The notes below the pieces were generated by a model, which saw nothing but the letters and a program-made list of their open reading frames with translations, searched no databases and was not told where the DNA came from. Made by a program: the position numbers and the translations under genes. A DNA stretch of 64,000 bases from Agaribacter marinus (GTDB lineage Bacteria; Pseudomonadota; Gammaproteobacteria; Enterobacterales; Alteromonadaceae): contig NZ_BSOT01000005.1 of assembly GCF_030160655.1 (NCBI RefSeq), positions 1,445,546 through 1,509,545 of the forward strand, read 5' to 3'. Below are positions 1 to 8,453 of this stretch, in pieces; position 1 is the stretch's first letter; every line of letters starts with the position of its first letter.

Positions 1-558
1 TCCAATTGCCTTATCAGCTGGCGCAATCACCTCATCAAACTTCTTCATTTGCGTGTAAGCTTGCCCAATGAATAAGTACGCTTGCGAGGTTTCTTTACAA
101 GTGAAATCCATCCACTTACCAAACCAATCAATTGAATCTTGATACTTTTCCATTTGCAAAGACAACTGTGCGACAAGATACAACACGTCAGCATGATCCT
201 TGTCATTCAACGTTTTTACATTGATTGACTCAATCAAGGTTTTTAAGGCTTCTTCTTCTTTGTCGTCTTCCGACACCAAAAGTTGCCCTAAAAACTTATT
301 AACCGTTGCTTGATCGAAGGGGTCTTTCGCTTCAATCTCACCCAGTAAACGAATAGCTTCGGGCGTATTATCTTGATTATACGCCTCGAATGCCGCTGTC
401 AATTTTTTACCTGCGCGCTCACCAATTAGTTGCGTTTTTGCCGGTACATATCCCGCACACGCTACAGGTGGCGCCTGCTGTGCTAAAGCACTACTTGTAT
501 AAGTACCAATAGTCAGCACAGAGAAAGTTAATAAAATTTTATTGAATCGCTTAATCAT
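1..558 (-). CDS. TPR-repeat protein of the TonB2 cluster (partial)
   Basis: This is a partial gene: it starts at 558 and runs off the left edge after 186 codons. The visible part begins with a signal peptide (MIKRFNKILLTFSVLTIG, then a cleavage-like SALA-QQ). It continues with helical repeats of tetratricopeptide type, for example 'VLYLVAQLSLQMEKYQDS' and 'AYLFIGQAYTQMKKFDEV'. The start lies 3 bases from the tonB stop, so it is the distal gene of the tonB operon. In Vibrio a TPR protein occupies the same place after tonB2. Its role there is not well defined; a periplasmic accessory role in TonB-dependent uptake is inferred. The product is periplasmic. The C-terminus is not visible. Confidence 0.8.
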   Translation of the reverse strand, partial: MIKRFNKILLTFSVLTIGTYTSSALAQQAPPVACAGYVPAKTQLIGERAGKKLTAAFEAYNQDNTPEAIRLLGEIEAKDPFDQATVNKFLGQLLVSEDDKEEEALKTLIESINVKTLNDKDHADVLYLVAQLSLQMEKYQDSIDWFGKWMDFTCKETSQAYLFIGQAYTQMKKFDEVIAPADKAIG

Positions 559-560
559 AA

Positions 561-1175
561 TTAACCTCCTTCAAGCGTAAAGTCTAGTTGAACCGTTAAC
601 CCCGGTTGTCTAACCGCTTTACCATCAACAATTTTAGGATTGTAACGCCACTTCCGTAACGCTCTTTTGGCCTCACGGTCAAAGATACGTTTTGGCTGCG
701 CGTCAAGTACCTCAACATCTTCAACACCACCAATTTCATTAATAGTAAAAGACATTAATACCCAACCTTCTTTACCATCACGAGCGGCTTCTGGTGGATA
801 CTTTGGATCTTGCCTAAAAATGGGGGTAGCATCGCCGTCTTGGATTTGACCACCAAATCCACCAATACTCACGCCAACACCGCCTGTATCGATACCAGGT
901 ACTGACAAACTAAATGCGTTTGCATCCGGTTCAGCAGCTTCTGGCTCCACTACTTGAACCTTTGGCGGTTCTTGAGGTGGCGGCGGTGGCGGTGGCGGTT
1001 GACGTACTCTAGTTTGAGTAGTGTCATCCGGTTCACTCATCAAAATATCAATGACTGGTGGCGGGTCAAGCGGCTCTGAGCGCTCACCCGTGTTTTCCAC
1101 CAATTTTGCCATAATGACAAAAAGGGCGAAAACAATACCAGCACCAATGAAAATAGAAGCAATTATTCTAACCAT
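561..1175 (-). CDS. tonB: Energy transducer TonB (TonB2 type)
   Basis: TonB transmits proton-motive force from the ExbB/ExbD motor to outer-membrane receptors. The 204-residue protein has one N-terminal membrane anchor (about residues 4-24), a proline-rich stretch (about 58-72, eight consecutive prolines), a glycine-rich linker, and a TonB C-terminal domain (about 120-204) with 'YPPEAARDGKEGWV' and the typical 'ALRKWRYNPKIVDGKAV'. The short proline region resembles TonB2 rather than enterobacterial TonB1. It sits 2 bases after exbD and 2 bases before the TPR gene, in one operon. Two large TonB-dependent receptors are encoded just upstream and are plausible partners. Confidence 0.95.
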   Translation of the reverse strand: MVRIIASIFIGAGIVFALFVIMAKLVENTGERSEPLDPPPVIDILMSEPDDTTQTRVRQPPPPPPPPQEPPKVQVVEPEAAEPDANAFSLSVPGIDTGGVGVSIGGFGGQIQDGDATPIFRQDPKYPPEAARDGKEGWVLMSFTINEIGGVEDVEVLDAQPKRIFDREAKRALRKWRYNPKIVDGKAVRQPGLTVQLDFTLEGG

Positions 1176-1177
1176 AT

Positions 1178-1576
1178 TTACTCCCTCACTGCGACTGCTA
1201 CACGGTCAATACCGGCAGCTTTGACCTGATCCATTACTTCTATTACAAGACCGTGTTTGGTTTTTTCATCCGCTTGGATGAACACAACTTCGGTCGGTTG
1301 TTCTAAGAGTAACTTCTCTACATTTGCTCTTACTGCTTCAGATGATATTTCGCGTCTGTCAATCCAGACATCACCATCTTCAGTAATCGCGATAAAAATG
1401 TTGGCATTTTTATATTGAACTGCCGTCTCACCTTCAGGTTTGTTTACTTCCATACCTGCTTGTTTAACAAAAACGGTAGTTACAATGAAGAAGATCAGCA
1501 TGATAAACACGATGTCTAACATCGGTGTCATATCAATTTGCGCTTCCTCATCTGGTTCTCTTGTTTTACGTGCCAT
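1178..1576 (-). CDS. exbD: Biopolymer transport protein ExbD
   Basis: This is the ExbD subunit of the proton-driven TonB motor in the inner membrane. At 132 residues it has the normal size. Near the N-terminus is the diagnostic membrane segment 'IDMTPMLDIVFIMLIFFI', whose aspartate (in MLDIVF) is the proton-path residue of the family. The rest is the periplasmic ExbD/TolR fold. It lies between exbB (11-base gap) and tonB (2-base gap), so the stoichiometric motor genes are cotranscribed. It could be confused with TolR, but the tonB neighbour decides for ExbD. Confidence 0.95.
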   Translation of the reverse strand: MARKTREPDEEAQIDMTPMLDIVFIMLIFFIVTTVFVKQAGMEVNKPEGETAVQYKNANIFIAITEDGDVWIDRREISSEAVRANVEKLLLEQPTEVVFIQADEKTKHGLVIEVMDQVKAAGIDRVAVAVRE

Positions 1577-1587
1577 AACTACCTCTA

Positions 1588-2112
1588 CTAATGATGTGGC
1601 AAGCTATCTATCAATGACTCTTTATGCATTTTAGCTTTGGCTTCTAACCGAGAGCTAAAGAAAAGTCCTGATAGCGCGGCCACCATCCCAGCCATTGTAG
1701 GAATAGTTGCCATTGATATACCTGCGGCCATCAATCTTGCGTTACCCGTACCTTGCGTAGACATTGTTTCGAATACGTTAATCATACCGGTCACTGTACC
1801 TAATAAACCTATTAGAGGGCACATTGCAACTAAAGTTCTAATAATCAACAAGCGCGCTTGTAAATTGTCAGATGCTCGTGAAATCCATGCGTCGCGAATT
1901 CGATGCGCATACCATGATGTTGTATCTTTTCTGGCATCCCAGTCCGCAATAATTTGCTTGCGCACTTTTGGGAAGACAGCAGAAAGATACCAATAACGCT
2001 CAATCATTAAAACCCACATTAGAAAGAGCGCGGCAGCGACGAAATAAAGTACGTCACCACCGGTAGCGATGAATTCCCTAACAGATTCCCATAATCCAAT
2101 TAGGGTCAACAT
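1588..2112 (-). CDS. exbB: ExbB proton-channel subunit (short form)
   Basis: This MotA/TolQ/ExbB-family inner-membrane proton channel is about 174 residues from the chosen start 'MLTLIGLWESV' at 2112. A longer reading frame begins at 2145, but that extension would run back into the preceding gene, whereas the start at 2112 lies next to its stop. Three membrane segments are visible: near residues 20-38, then 'LVAMCPLIGLLGTVTGMI' and 'MAGMVAALSGLFFS'. The conserved 'GLLGTVTGMI' is the family signature. It is the small ExbB2-like partner of the longer ExbB homologue just upstream, as in Vibrio TonB2 clusters. Confidence 0.93.
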   Translation of the reverse strand: MLTLIGLWESVREFIATGGDVLYFVAAALFLMWVLMIERYWYLSAVFPKVRKQIIADWDARKDTTSWYAHRIRDAWISRASDNLQARLLIIRTLVAMCPLIGLLGTVTGMINVFETMSTQGTGNARLMAAGISMATIPTMAGMVAALSGLFFSSRLEAKAKMHKESLIDSLPHH

Positions 2113-2113
2113 A

Positions 2114-3472
2114 TTATGCTTTCTCCGCTTCTGCGTGTTCTGCAATAATGCCAGCGGTCTGTTCGTCTAAGATATGTACGATAGACTTACTGCGTGCAGC
2201 AACAATACTATGCATCAGAATTAGTGGTAGTGCTGCAATAATACCTTGAGCAGTAGTTACTAGCGCCATTGAAATTGAACCAGCCATAATACGTGGGTCA
2301 CCCGTACCGAACAAAGTAATTTGCTGGAAGGTCGCAATCATACCAAGTACTGTACCTAGTAGACCAAGTAACGGAGCAATAGCTGAGAAAATCTTAATGA
2401 TGTTGATACCTGCATCAACGGTCGGCAGCTCTTTAAGAATTGCTTCGTCAAGTTTAAGTTCTAATGTTTCTGTATCAACAGACTTGTTCTCTTTGTATAT
2501 GCTTAAGATACGTCCTAGCGCGTTACCTGTAGACGGGTTATCGATATTATTAAGCTGTGACTTCATCTTACTAGCCATTAGACTTAATTGAATGAGTTTG
2601 AATACGCCAATTAGAAGACCAATTATAAGCATCACAGTAATGATATAACCAACTATACCGCCCGCGTGATAACGCTCAGATAATGTTGCTTTTTGTTTGA
2701 ACAAATTAAGAATAGCACCACGTGAAGGGTCTATATAAACTGGTATGATGCCGCTTGAAGCGTCACGTAAATCCTGAGTAGATGCAACTTGGTAACCTTC
2801 AGGTTGGCGGCCCAAAGGCTGAATCTTATTAGCTGAATCGTTATACACAAGATAACCTTGTTCACCAATAAGGTTAAACGTACCTACACGCACAACTTCT
2901 TGTGTTGTAGAGCCGCCTTCAAGGTCAACAACTTCGGCTTGGAATTTAACAACTTGACCAGATGCCGTCATTTCTTGTTGTAAAGATAACCATAATTCTT
3001 CTAACTCTTGAATGTTAGGTAAACCTTTAGAGTCCTGTGACATTTCTTGTAAAAACGTTTCACGACCAGTAAGTTGCGCACTTACAATAGACGTTGAAAT
3101 ATTACCGTATGCATCAGCAGAGGCTTGACGTACCACACCAAACATTTCACCTAAGGTACCGGTTGCTTGGTCTAGTTCTTCTTCTTTTGCGATAATTGCT
3201 TTTTCGTTATCCGCAAATTGTTGCGTAAGTCTGTCACCACGTGCTTCTTCTGCGGTAAACGTTGCTTGCGCCTTTCTTAGCAATGCTTGCTTGTCTGCTC
3301 TATCGCTCGTGAACTCTCTTTCGCGATCAGCATTTATTTTTGCTTCAGATACTCTGTCTTTTTTTACTTGCTCAAGCAAATCTTCTAGCGAATTTGCCGT
3401 TTGAGCGGATGCGGTACCCATTACCAGCGCAACCGATGCAGTTGCCAATAGTGTTTTAATCATTGTTTTCAT
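2114..3472 (-). CDS. ttpC: TtpC-like ExbB homologue with periplasmic extension
   Basis: This 452-residue protein has a signal peptide (MKTMIKTLLATASVALVMG, cleaved near SAQ). A coiled-coil-rich periplasmic domain of about 230 residues follows, then a C-terminal MotA/TolQ/ExbB channel domain with three membrane segments ('IITVMLIIGLLIGVF', 'IAPLLGLLGTVLGMIATF', 'ALVTTAQGIIAALPLI'). Length and architecture match TtpC of Vibrio, an extra component required by TonB2 systems. Gene order (DUF3450, ttpC, exbB2, exbD2, tonB2, TPR) also matches. It probably couples the inner-membrane motor to the periplasm; this comes from the family, not from this sequence. It sits 6 bases after the DUF3450 gene and is adjacent to exbB. 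Confidence 0.88.
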   Translation of the reverse strand: MKTMIKTLLATASVALVMGTASAQTANSLEDLLEQVKKDRVSEAKINADREREFTSDRADKQALLRKAQATFTAEEARGDRLTQQFADNEKAIIAKEEELDQATGTLGEMFGVVRQASADAYGNISTSIVSAQLTGRETFLQEMSQDSKGLPNIQELEELWLSLQQEMTASGQVVKFQAEVVDLEGGSTTQEVVRVGTFNLIGEQGYLVYNDSANKIQPLGRQPEGYQVASTQDLRDASSGIIPVYIDPSRGAILNLFKQKATLSERYHAGGIVGYIITVMLIIGLLIGVFKLIQLSLMASKMKSQLNNIDNPSTGNALGRILSIYKENKSVDTETLELKLDEAILKELPTVDAGINIIKIFSAIAPLLGLLGTVLGMIATFQQITLFGTGDPRIMAGSISMALVTTAQGIIAALPLILMHSIVAARSKSIVHILDEQTAGIIAEHAEAEKA

Positions 3473-3478
3473 TGACGC

Positions 3479-4264
3479 TTACTCCGCCGCTTTAATTGGA
3501 AGTTTAACTAGGTCTTCAGGTTCTAAGCCCTGAGCGATACGAACGGCTGTAACAACAGAACCGAGGTAAGAGTCGTCTAGCGACTGCCATTCTCTCGCAC
3601 CATTGTCCCAAACATAAGCAGCTGATTGGTCTAATGTAAGCGCAACTAGAGACGTACGTCCTAAATTAAAGAAATCTACTGGAACCGAACTACCACCAAC
3701 GCTAATAGAACCTTCGTTAGTTGAAATTCTGCGGCCGTATTCATTCTCAATTGAGTAAGCGTCTAGCACCTGACGGAATTGTTCAGATACTGTCACGTTT
3801 GACTGCGTCATTAAGTCACGAAGGCGCTCAACACGGTCTAAACGTTCTTGTAGATTGATTGGAACATCTAACTTGATAAATTGCTCAAGGCTATCAATCA
3901 TTTTATACATCAACGGCACAATGTTTTGTTTCGTTTCTTCAATAGAATCAATCTGGCGCTGTAATGAGTCAATACCGCGTTGTTGATCTGCAACTAAACC
4001 AGCAAGGTAATCATTGTAAATTTTTAAATTTTCTGTCTGGTCGACAACACTTCTATATTCGGCTAAAAGCTCTTGTGATTGTTCAAGTAAACCGTCTATT
4101 TTTTCTTGTGATTTTGCTGCATCCCTCACAATCTTTTGCTCTTCTTTTTGAACATCTTGAAGAGGGTTTGCAAAAGCGATTGACGTAGATGCTAACGCAA
4201 TAGCACCAACAACACTCGCCGCAATTTGAGTTCTCTTGCTCATTTTGGACATATTCCCAACCAT
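3479..4264 (-). CDS. DUF3450 periplasmic coiled-coil protein of TonB2 operon
   Basis: This is a DUF3450-family protein of up to 261 residues. It has an N-terminal signal peptide ending near 'IAFANPLQD', a long helical/coiled-coil part (about 30-150, rich in Q, E and K, e.g. 'RGIDSLQRQIDSIEETKQ') and a small beta-rich C-terminal part. It is the first gene of the TonB2 operon, as in Vibrio. No enzymatic motif is visible. It probably works with the TtpC periplasmic domain, which is also coiled coil; that is inference. Start codons at 4264 and 4252 are both possible. The second has a GGGA-like site close before it. Confidence 0.85.
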   Translation of the reverse strand: MVGNMSKMSKRTQIAASVVGAIALASTSIAFANPLQDVQKEEQKIVRDAAKSQEKIDGLLEQSQELLAEYRSVVDQTENLKIYNDYLAGLVADQQRGIDSLQRQIDSIEETKQNIVPLMYKMIDSLEQFIKLDVPINLQERLDRVERLRDLMTQSNVTVSEQFRQVLDAYSIENEYGRRISTNEGSISVGGSSVPVDFFNLGRTSLVALTLDQSAAYVWDNGAREWQSLDDSYLGSVVTAVRIAQGLEPEDLVKLPIKAAE

Positions 4265-4303
4265 TAATTCTGGTGTCGGCTCACGGATGTGGCTATCGAC
4301 ATG

Positions 4304-4342
4304 ATTATATTTAAAGTTCTGCCTTTAATACACAATAAAGGC
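4304..4342 (-). promoter_or_regulatory. Putative promoter and inverted repeat before the TonB2 operon
   Basis: On the minus strand a perfect -10 hexamer TATAAT lies at 4309-4304, about 40 bases before the DUF3450 gene. No good -35 is seen at 16-18 bases. The region where it would sit holds an inverted repeat, GCCTTTA-N8-TAAAGGC (4321-4342), which may bind a regulator or form a hairpin. The regulator is unknown. Confidence 0.4.
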
Positions 4343-4690
4343 AATCACGTAAATAGTCACAGGATGTTACATAAATGTCAAGGTTGGTTGGACTAAGTTA
4401 TTACAAATAAATAGAAATGCGACGTGTGGTAAGACTTCTTAGTAATGTGTTGTTACAACTGAAATTTTAATGGCTTGAGTTGGTTGTTTAAATTATATTC
4501 ATATTTATCATATAAATATAAACTCATAACAAGTATTCTCGCTTAAATTTACTTTCCTGCAAACGAGGTTTGCGACAGATCAATTTATGTTAAACAGCAC
4601 GAATGAATACATTCAAAAAATGAGTGTTAGAGACAAAGCGAGTATACAAAAGACTGCATAAAGACGATAGAAAAAGCATCGGCTATATAA
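4343..4690. other. AT-rich intergenic stretch without a recognisable gene
   Basis: About 350 bases lie between the TonB2 operon promoter and the terminator of the next receptor gene. No open frame with a ribosome-binding site or RNA motif was recognised. The stretch is AT-rich and has only short imperfect repeats. Confidence 0.5.
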
Positions 4691-4720
4691 AAAGACCCTC
4701 AACACTTGTTGAGGGTCTTT
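4691..4720 (-). terminator. Intrinsic terminator of the first TonB-dependent receptor
   Basis: A perfect inverted repeat of 14 bp (AAAGACCCTCAACA and its complement) is followed on the minus strand by a T-rich tail. It sits about 30 bases after the receptor stop codon. Confidence 0.85.
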
Positions 4721-4751
4721 GTTTAAACTTCTACTTATTTAGATATAACGT

Positions 4752-7706
4752 TTAGAATGTGTAATCAACACTGAAATAAGCGGTACGTCCGAACACATCA
4801 AAGTAACGAGGATCAAAGCCTTCTTGGTGACCACCATTCTCGCCCAATGCAAGAGGCGGTTGTTTATCAAACAAGTTATTGATACCAAACGAAGCAGATA
4901 AATGGTCGTTATAGTTAAACCTAGTTACGTAGTCAACAGTGGTATAAGACGGCACTTGTAGTTGAACACCGCCAGCGTAGAAGGTATTCAAATCACTCGC
5001 TAAACGAATACTCGAGTCTCCTCCAGCAAAGTTTTCATCAGTCCAACCGCTTTGATAGTTTATCGCAACAGAATGAGAGAAATTACCGTGCTCAAGCTCG
5101 TTCACAATACGCACTCTGTTATTAAATACCACAGCATCATCTGGTCCTTTGCGTCCCAAGCTAGTATCAAAGACTGCAGCAACATCTCCAGTGCCAGTAC
5201 CGGCCCGTAAGTAGTTGCTTTCAATCATATAGGTACCAGATACTGTAGTAAGTAAACTAGCTGAGCCAAGTTCATTCGTAAATCCGAAGGTATAATCAAT
5301 ACCTTCTATATTAGCCTTACCTACGTTAACAGACGCAGTGATCATCGCTAACTCTTGGTCACCTGTACCAGGGTTAACTTGGGTGGTAAACAACTCTCGA
5401 AATTGCTCTGGATTTCCGAAAATTTGCCCTTCAGTAGCTGGTAACACCTGATTTGTCAGCTCAAGTTTCCAGTAGTCTACACTGAAGTTGAAGTCACCAT
5501 CATCATATACTGCACCAACAGAAAATTGCTCAGATTCTTCTGGCTCTAAGAATTCATTACCTTGTCTAACAACATCATACTGTGAACTAGGCGCTAAACA
5601 AAAAGCGGCTAATGGGTCGGATCCAGTAAATGGGCAATCGTAAGTATTGCCTGTTACTCCAAATGGGATACGAGGCTCAGCTATTTGACGCATAGTAGGT
5701 GCTTTCACACCTGTGGCATTCGATGCACGAATCAACCATTCGTCAGTAGGTCGATACGCTAGACTAACCTTGTATGTAACATCGTCCATATCAATACCGC
5801 TAGTGCCTGATTGAGTAGCGCCAGTGTTAACGCCATCCCCATCTGGATCTGTCCATAAGACTGAAGTAGCAGCAATGTCACTTATTTCATCGTAACGCAC
5901 CGCACCGGTCACTTCTAAGTTTTCCGTTACTGGCACTGCCGCTTCTAAATATGCTCCAAATGTTTCACGGGATAAATCAAACTCAGGATCAGGTCGTGTA
6001 AACAAGATAACCGCTTGCTGATTCGCTGCTGACGTAGGTCTCTTATAAGACATATCGCGATAATCGAAACCACCTGCTAAGTATACTTCACCAGCTGGTA
6101 ATTCAAATACTGGTGCAGAGAACTTGGCTTCAAGTACGGTTAGTTCGGTTTCAGTTTTTGTGTCTAAACCGTTGAATATGGTACCTGATATTGCACTTCT
6201 TTCTTCATCAGTCAGGTCACTTGGTTGAGCGAATACATTGACCTCACCAGATGATACCAGTGGTATAAACAAAGACGTTATTGGGTAACCAGTCAGAATT
6301 GTGTCGTCACGGTCAACGCTAGAATGCGTTAATGAAACGTCATACGATATATCACCAAACTCACCTCGAACACCGAAGTTAGTCCAAAGAGAATCGGTTG
6401 AAAATTCGTTTGTACGATTACCACCTGGTAAGGCCCGCCACGCGCCAGCAACATCGAAAATATTTGCTAGTATCTCGTCGCCAGTAAAGTTTAAGACACT
6501 ACCATCAGTTTGTGTGAAATCAACACCATTCGGTAAAAATGGCAAAACTTCTGTTTGTACGAGTGGTGATGTTGTTGGTATGGTAAACGTACCTGTAGGA
6601 TAAGGGGCGATACGAGCTATCTGTTCAAATTTTGAATAGTTTATTGTGGCATAAGCTTCAGCTGATTCACCCAAACTTACCAAACCACCCAAAATAACAT
6701 TGTCTCTGGTAGATTCAGGGTAAATCTCTAGAGTTGACGTAAAATCAAATACACAGCGGTCAGTTAATACAGTGGCAGTAGCAGCTTGTGACGGTACGTT
6801 ATTTGGGCCACAACCATTGTTTGCCGCGGCAAAAGGATTGAATTGGTAGCTGTAAGTATCTCGTGAGTTAACAACTCCGTCGCCATTTCTATCTTGATTA
6901 TTGGGGTCCAAGAAACGCACACGAGCATTACCAGGAATAGCGTTAGACGAAGAGGCAACGAACATTAGATCATCACCATTATGAGTAAATGGAATAAAAC
7001 CTGTTTTGGCGAATTCACGTTCCCTACTCGCTAATTGGGTTTGGTCTTCATGAGAAACGGACAAAAAGACATTGAAACCATCTGAGCTTACATCACCATA
7101 ACCAGTAGTTAAACTCAGTGAGAAATTGTCACCACCGGACTCTTGAGGGGCATCATAACGAGCACTTACCGTCGTTTCCTGAATATCACTTTTTAGTATG
7201 AAGTTGATAACCCCAGCGATTGCATCCGCGCCGTATATAGCCGAAGCGCCATCAGTCAGCACATCTACCCTTTCGATTGCAGATAAAGGAATCGAGTTAA
7301 CGTCAATTGAGCCGCCAGAATCGGCAGACGCTAAGCGACGTCCGTTTAGTAACACAAGAGTATACTCGCCGCCGAGACCACGAATAGAGGCTGTGGATAT
7401 ACCGCCGCCGCCGCCACCAACACTTTGTGATGGTGTTTGAAAACCTTGCATTGCAGGTATTTGCGCAATTAAGTCAGGAATAGACGTAACGCCGGATTTG
7501 GCAATGTCTTCTTGAGTCAAGGTTGTAACAGGTAGTGAACCTTCCATATCGGTTCTTTTAATACTTGAACCAGTGATAGAAATACGCTCAACTACTTCTC
7601 CGTCAGGAGTTTGCGCTAATGCTAAATTAGAAAATGAGATTGTTGAGGCCGCACCAACGGCGCACGCAAACTTGACAGCTCGCGCTATTTTGTTATTTGT
7701 AAACAT
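4752..7706 (-). CDS. TonB-dependent outer-membrane receptor (984 aa)
   Basis: This is a large outer-membrane receptor for TonB-energised uptake of an unidentified substrate. It has a signal peptide (about 1-31, ending SNLALAQ), a TonB-box-like stretch, and a plug domain (about 45-170) with 'ITGSSIKRTDMEGSLPV', 'IRGLGGEYTLVLLNGRR' and 'AIYGADAIAGVINFIL'. A long beta-barrel ends in the expected aromatic 'AYFSVDYTF'. The long barrel with many acidic loops is typical of Alteromonadales/Caulobacter-type receptors of about 1000 residues, often for oligosaccharides or peptides. No neighbouring degradation genes fix the substrate. The start is supported by AGGGAGACA upstream. The gene is monocistronic, with its own terminator. 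Confidence 0.93.
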   Translation of the reverse strand: MFTNNKIARAVKFACAVGAASTISFSNLALAQTPDGEVVERISITGSSIKRTDMEGSLPVTTLTQEDIAKSGVTSIPDLIAQIPAMQGFQTPSQSVGGGGGGISTASIRGLGGEYTLVLLNGRRLASADSGGSIDVNSIPLSAIERVDVLTDGASAIYGADAIAGVINFILKSDIQETTVSARYDAPQESGGDNFSLSLTTGYGDVSSDGFNVFLSVSHEDQTQLASREREFAKTGFIPFTHNGDDLMFVASSSNAIPGNARVRFLDPNNQDRNGDGVVNSRDTYSYQFNPFAAANNGCGPNNVPSQAATATVLTDRCVFDFTSTLEIYPESTRDNVILGGLVSLGESAEAYATINYSKFEQIARIAPYPTGTFTIPTTSPLVQTEVLPFLPNGVDFTQTDGSVLNFTGDEILANIFDVAGAWRALPGGNRTNEFSTDSLWTNFGVRGEFGDISYDVSLTHSSVDRDDTILTGYPITSLFIPLVSSGEVNVFAQPSDLTDEERSAISGTIFNGLDTKTETELTVLEAKFSAPVFELPAGEVYLAGGFDYRDMSYKRPTSAANQQAVILFTRPDPEFDLSRETFGAYLEAAVPVTENLEVTGAVRYDEISDIAATSVLWTDPDGDGVNTGATQSGTSGIDMDDVTYKVSLAYRPTDEWLIRASNATGVKAPTMRQIAEPRIPFGVTGNTYDCPFTGSDPLAAFCLAPSSQYDVVRQGNEFLEPEESEQFSVGAVYDDGDFNFSVDYWKLELTNQVLPATEGQIFGNPEQFRELFTTQVNPGTGDQELAMITASVNVGKANIEGIDYTFGFTNELGSASLLTTVSGTYMIESNYLRAGTGTGDVAAVFDTSLGRKGPDDAVVFNNRVRIVNELEHGNFSHSVAINYQSGWTDENFAGGDSSIRLASDLNTFYAGGVQLQVPSYTTVDYVTRFNYNDHLSASFGINNLFDKQPPLALGENGGHQEGFDPRYFDVFGRTAYFSVDYTF

Positions 7707-7954
7707 TCTGTCTCCCTAGACATCAATATTATTTTGATTATTTATTGTTTGAGTTATATTTTTAATTCGTGATCTTTTCGCCACATCTTGATAATAAACC
7801 TGAATGAAAGGCTTCGTCAAATAAATGGCACATACGGATTGCTTGCTTCAAAATTCACAGATTGCAAGTTGCTGTTAATTTATTGCCATAATTGCAGATA
7901 CATACATTATGTGCGTACAAATAGTTTAAAACATCCTATCTGGAGGGAATAACA

Positions 7955-8221
7955 TTGAAATTAGATAACGATATTCACAATTATTACGAGCACCTTGTTT
8001 TAGAGACCTTAGATAAAATGGAAGTTTGTTCAATTAAATCAGATGATTACCTTGCGGATCTAACCTGCTTAGTCCTGAATCAATTACAACCTCGATACAT
8101 TCGATACGAAGTCGATATGGCGTTTTACCTGCCTAATTCAGAAAGGCTACAAATGCAAATGAATGTAGAAAACGCTATTAGAAAGGGAATTGAGTACCTC
8201 GACAGTACAAAGCGAAAGTAA
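7955..8221 (+). CDS. ComFB-family small protein
   Basis: This 88-residue protein resembles the late-competence ComFB family: N-terminal 'NYYEHLVLETL', centre 'DLTCLVLNQLQPRYIRYEVD', and a C-terminal helix with 'NAIRKGIEYL'. The family is small and cytoplasmic, and some cyanobacterial members bind cyclic di-GMP, so a signalling role is possible but not shown here. The start is TTG at 7955. It is chosen because a strong GGAGGG lies 7 bases before it, and the next ATG would remove the conserved N-terminus. It is divergent from the receptor gene at 4752-7706 and stands alone between two receptor genes. Confidence 0.75.
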   Translation: MKLDNDIHNYYEHLVLETLDKMEVCSIKSDDYLADLTCLVLNQLQPRYIRYEVDMAFYLPNSERLQMQMNVENAIRKGIEYLDSTKRK

Positions 8222-8374
8222 ACTGATTTGATATCGTGTCATGGATACCTTTTTGCTTTCAGGCTAAAAAAAGCATTTTCTATTTACTCCCTTTTTTGAA
8301 AATCGTAAATACTGCAGAGTTGTCTATTCATTTATTCCTACAAAATCGACGAGACAATATATTCGCAAGCAGAA

Positions 8375-8409
8375 ATGATACACCCTCTGTAAAACAGAGG
8401 GTGTATCAT
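8375..8409 (-). terminator. Long hairpin between convergent genes
   Basis: A perfect 15-bp stem (ATGATACACCCTCTG and its complement) with a 5-base loop lies between the comFB-like gene and the second receptor gene, which converge here. The U-tract is weak on both strands, so it may be a bidirectional terminator with modest tail. Confidence 0.65.
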
Positions 8410-8453
8410 AGCTAGAAAAAACTTATTTAAACTTTTAACAACTCACAGCATAA

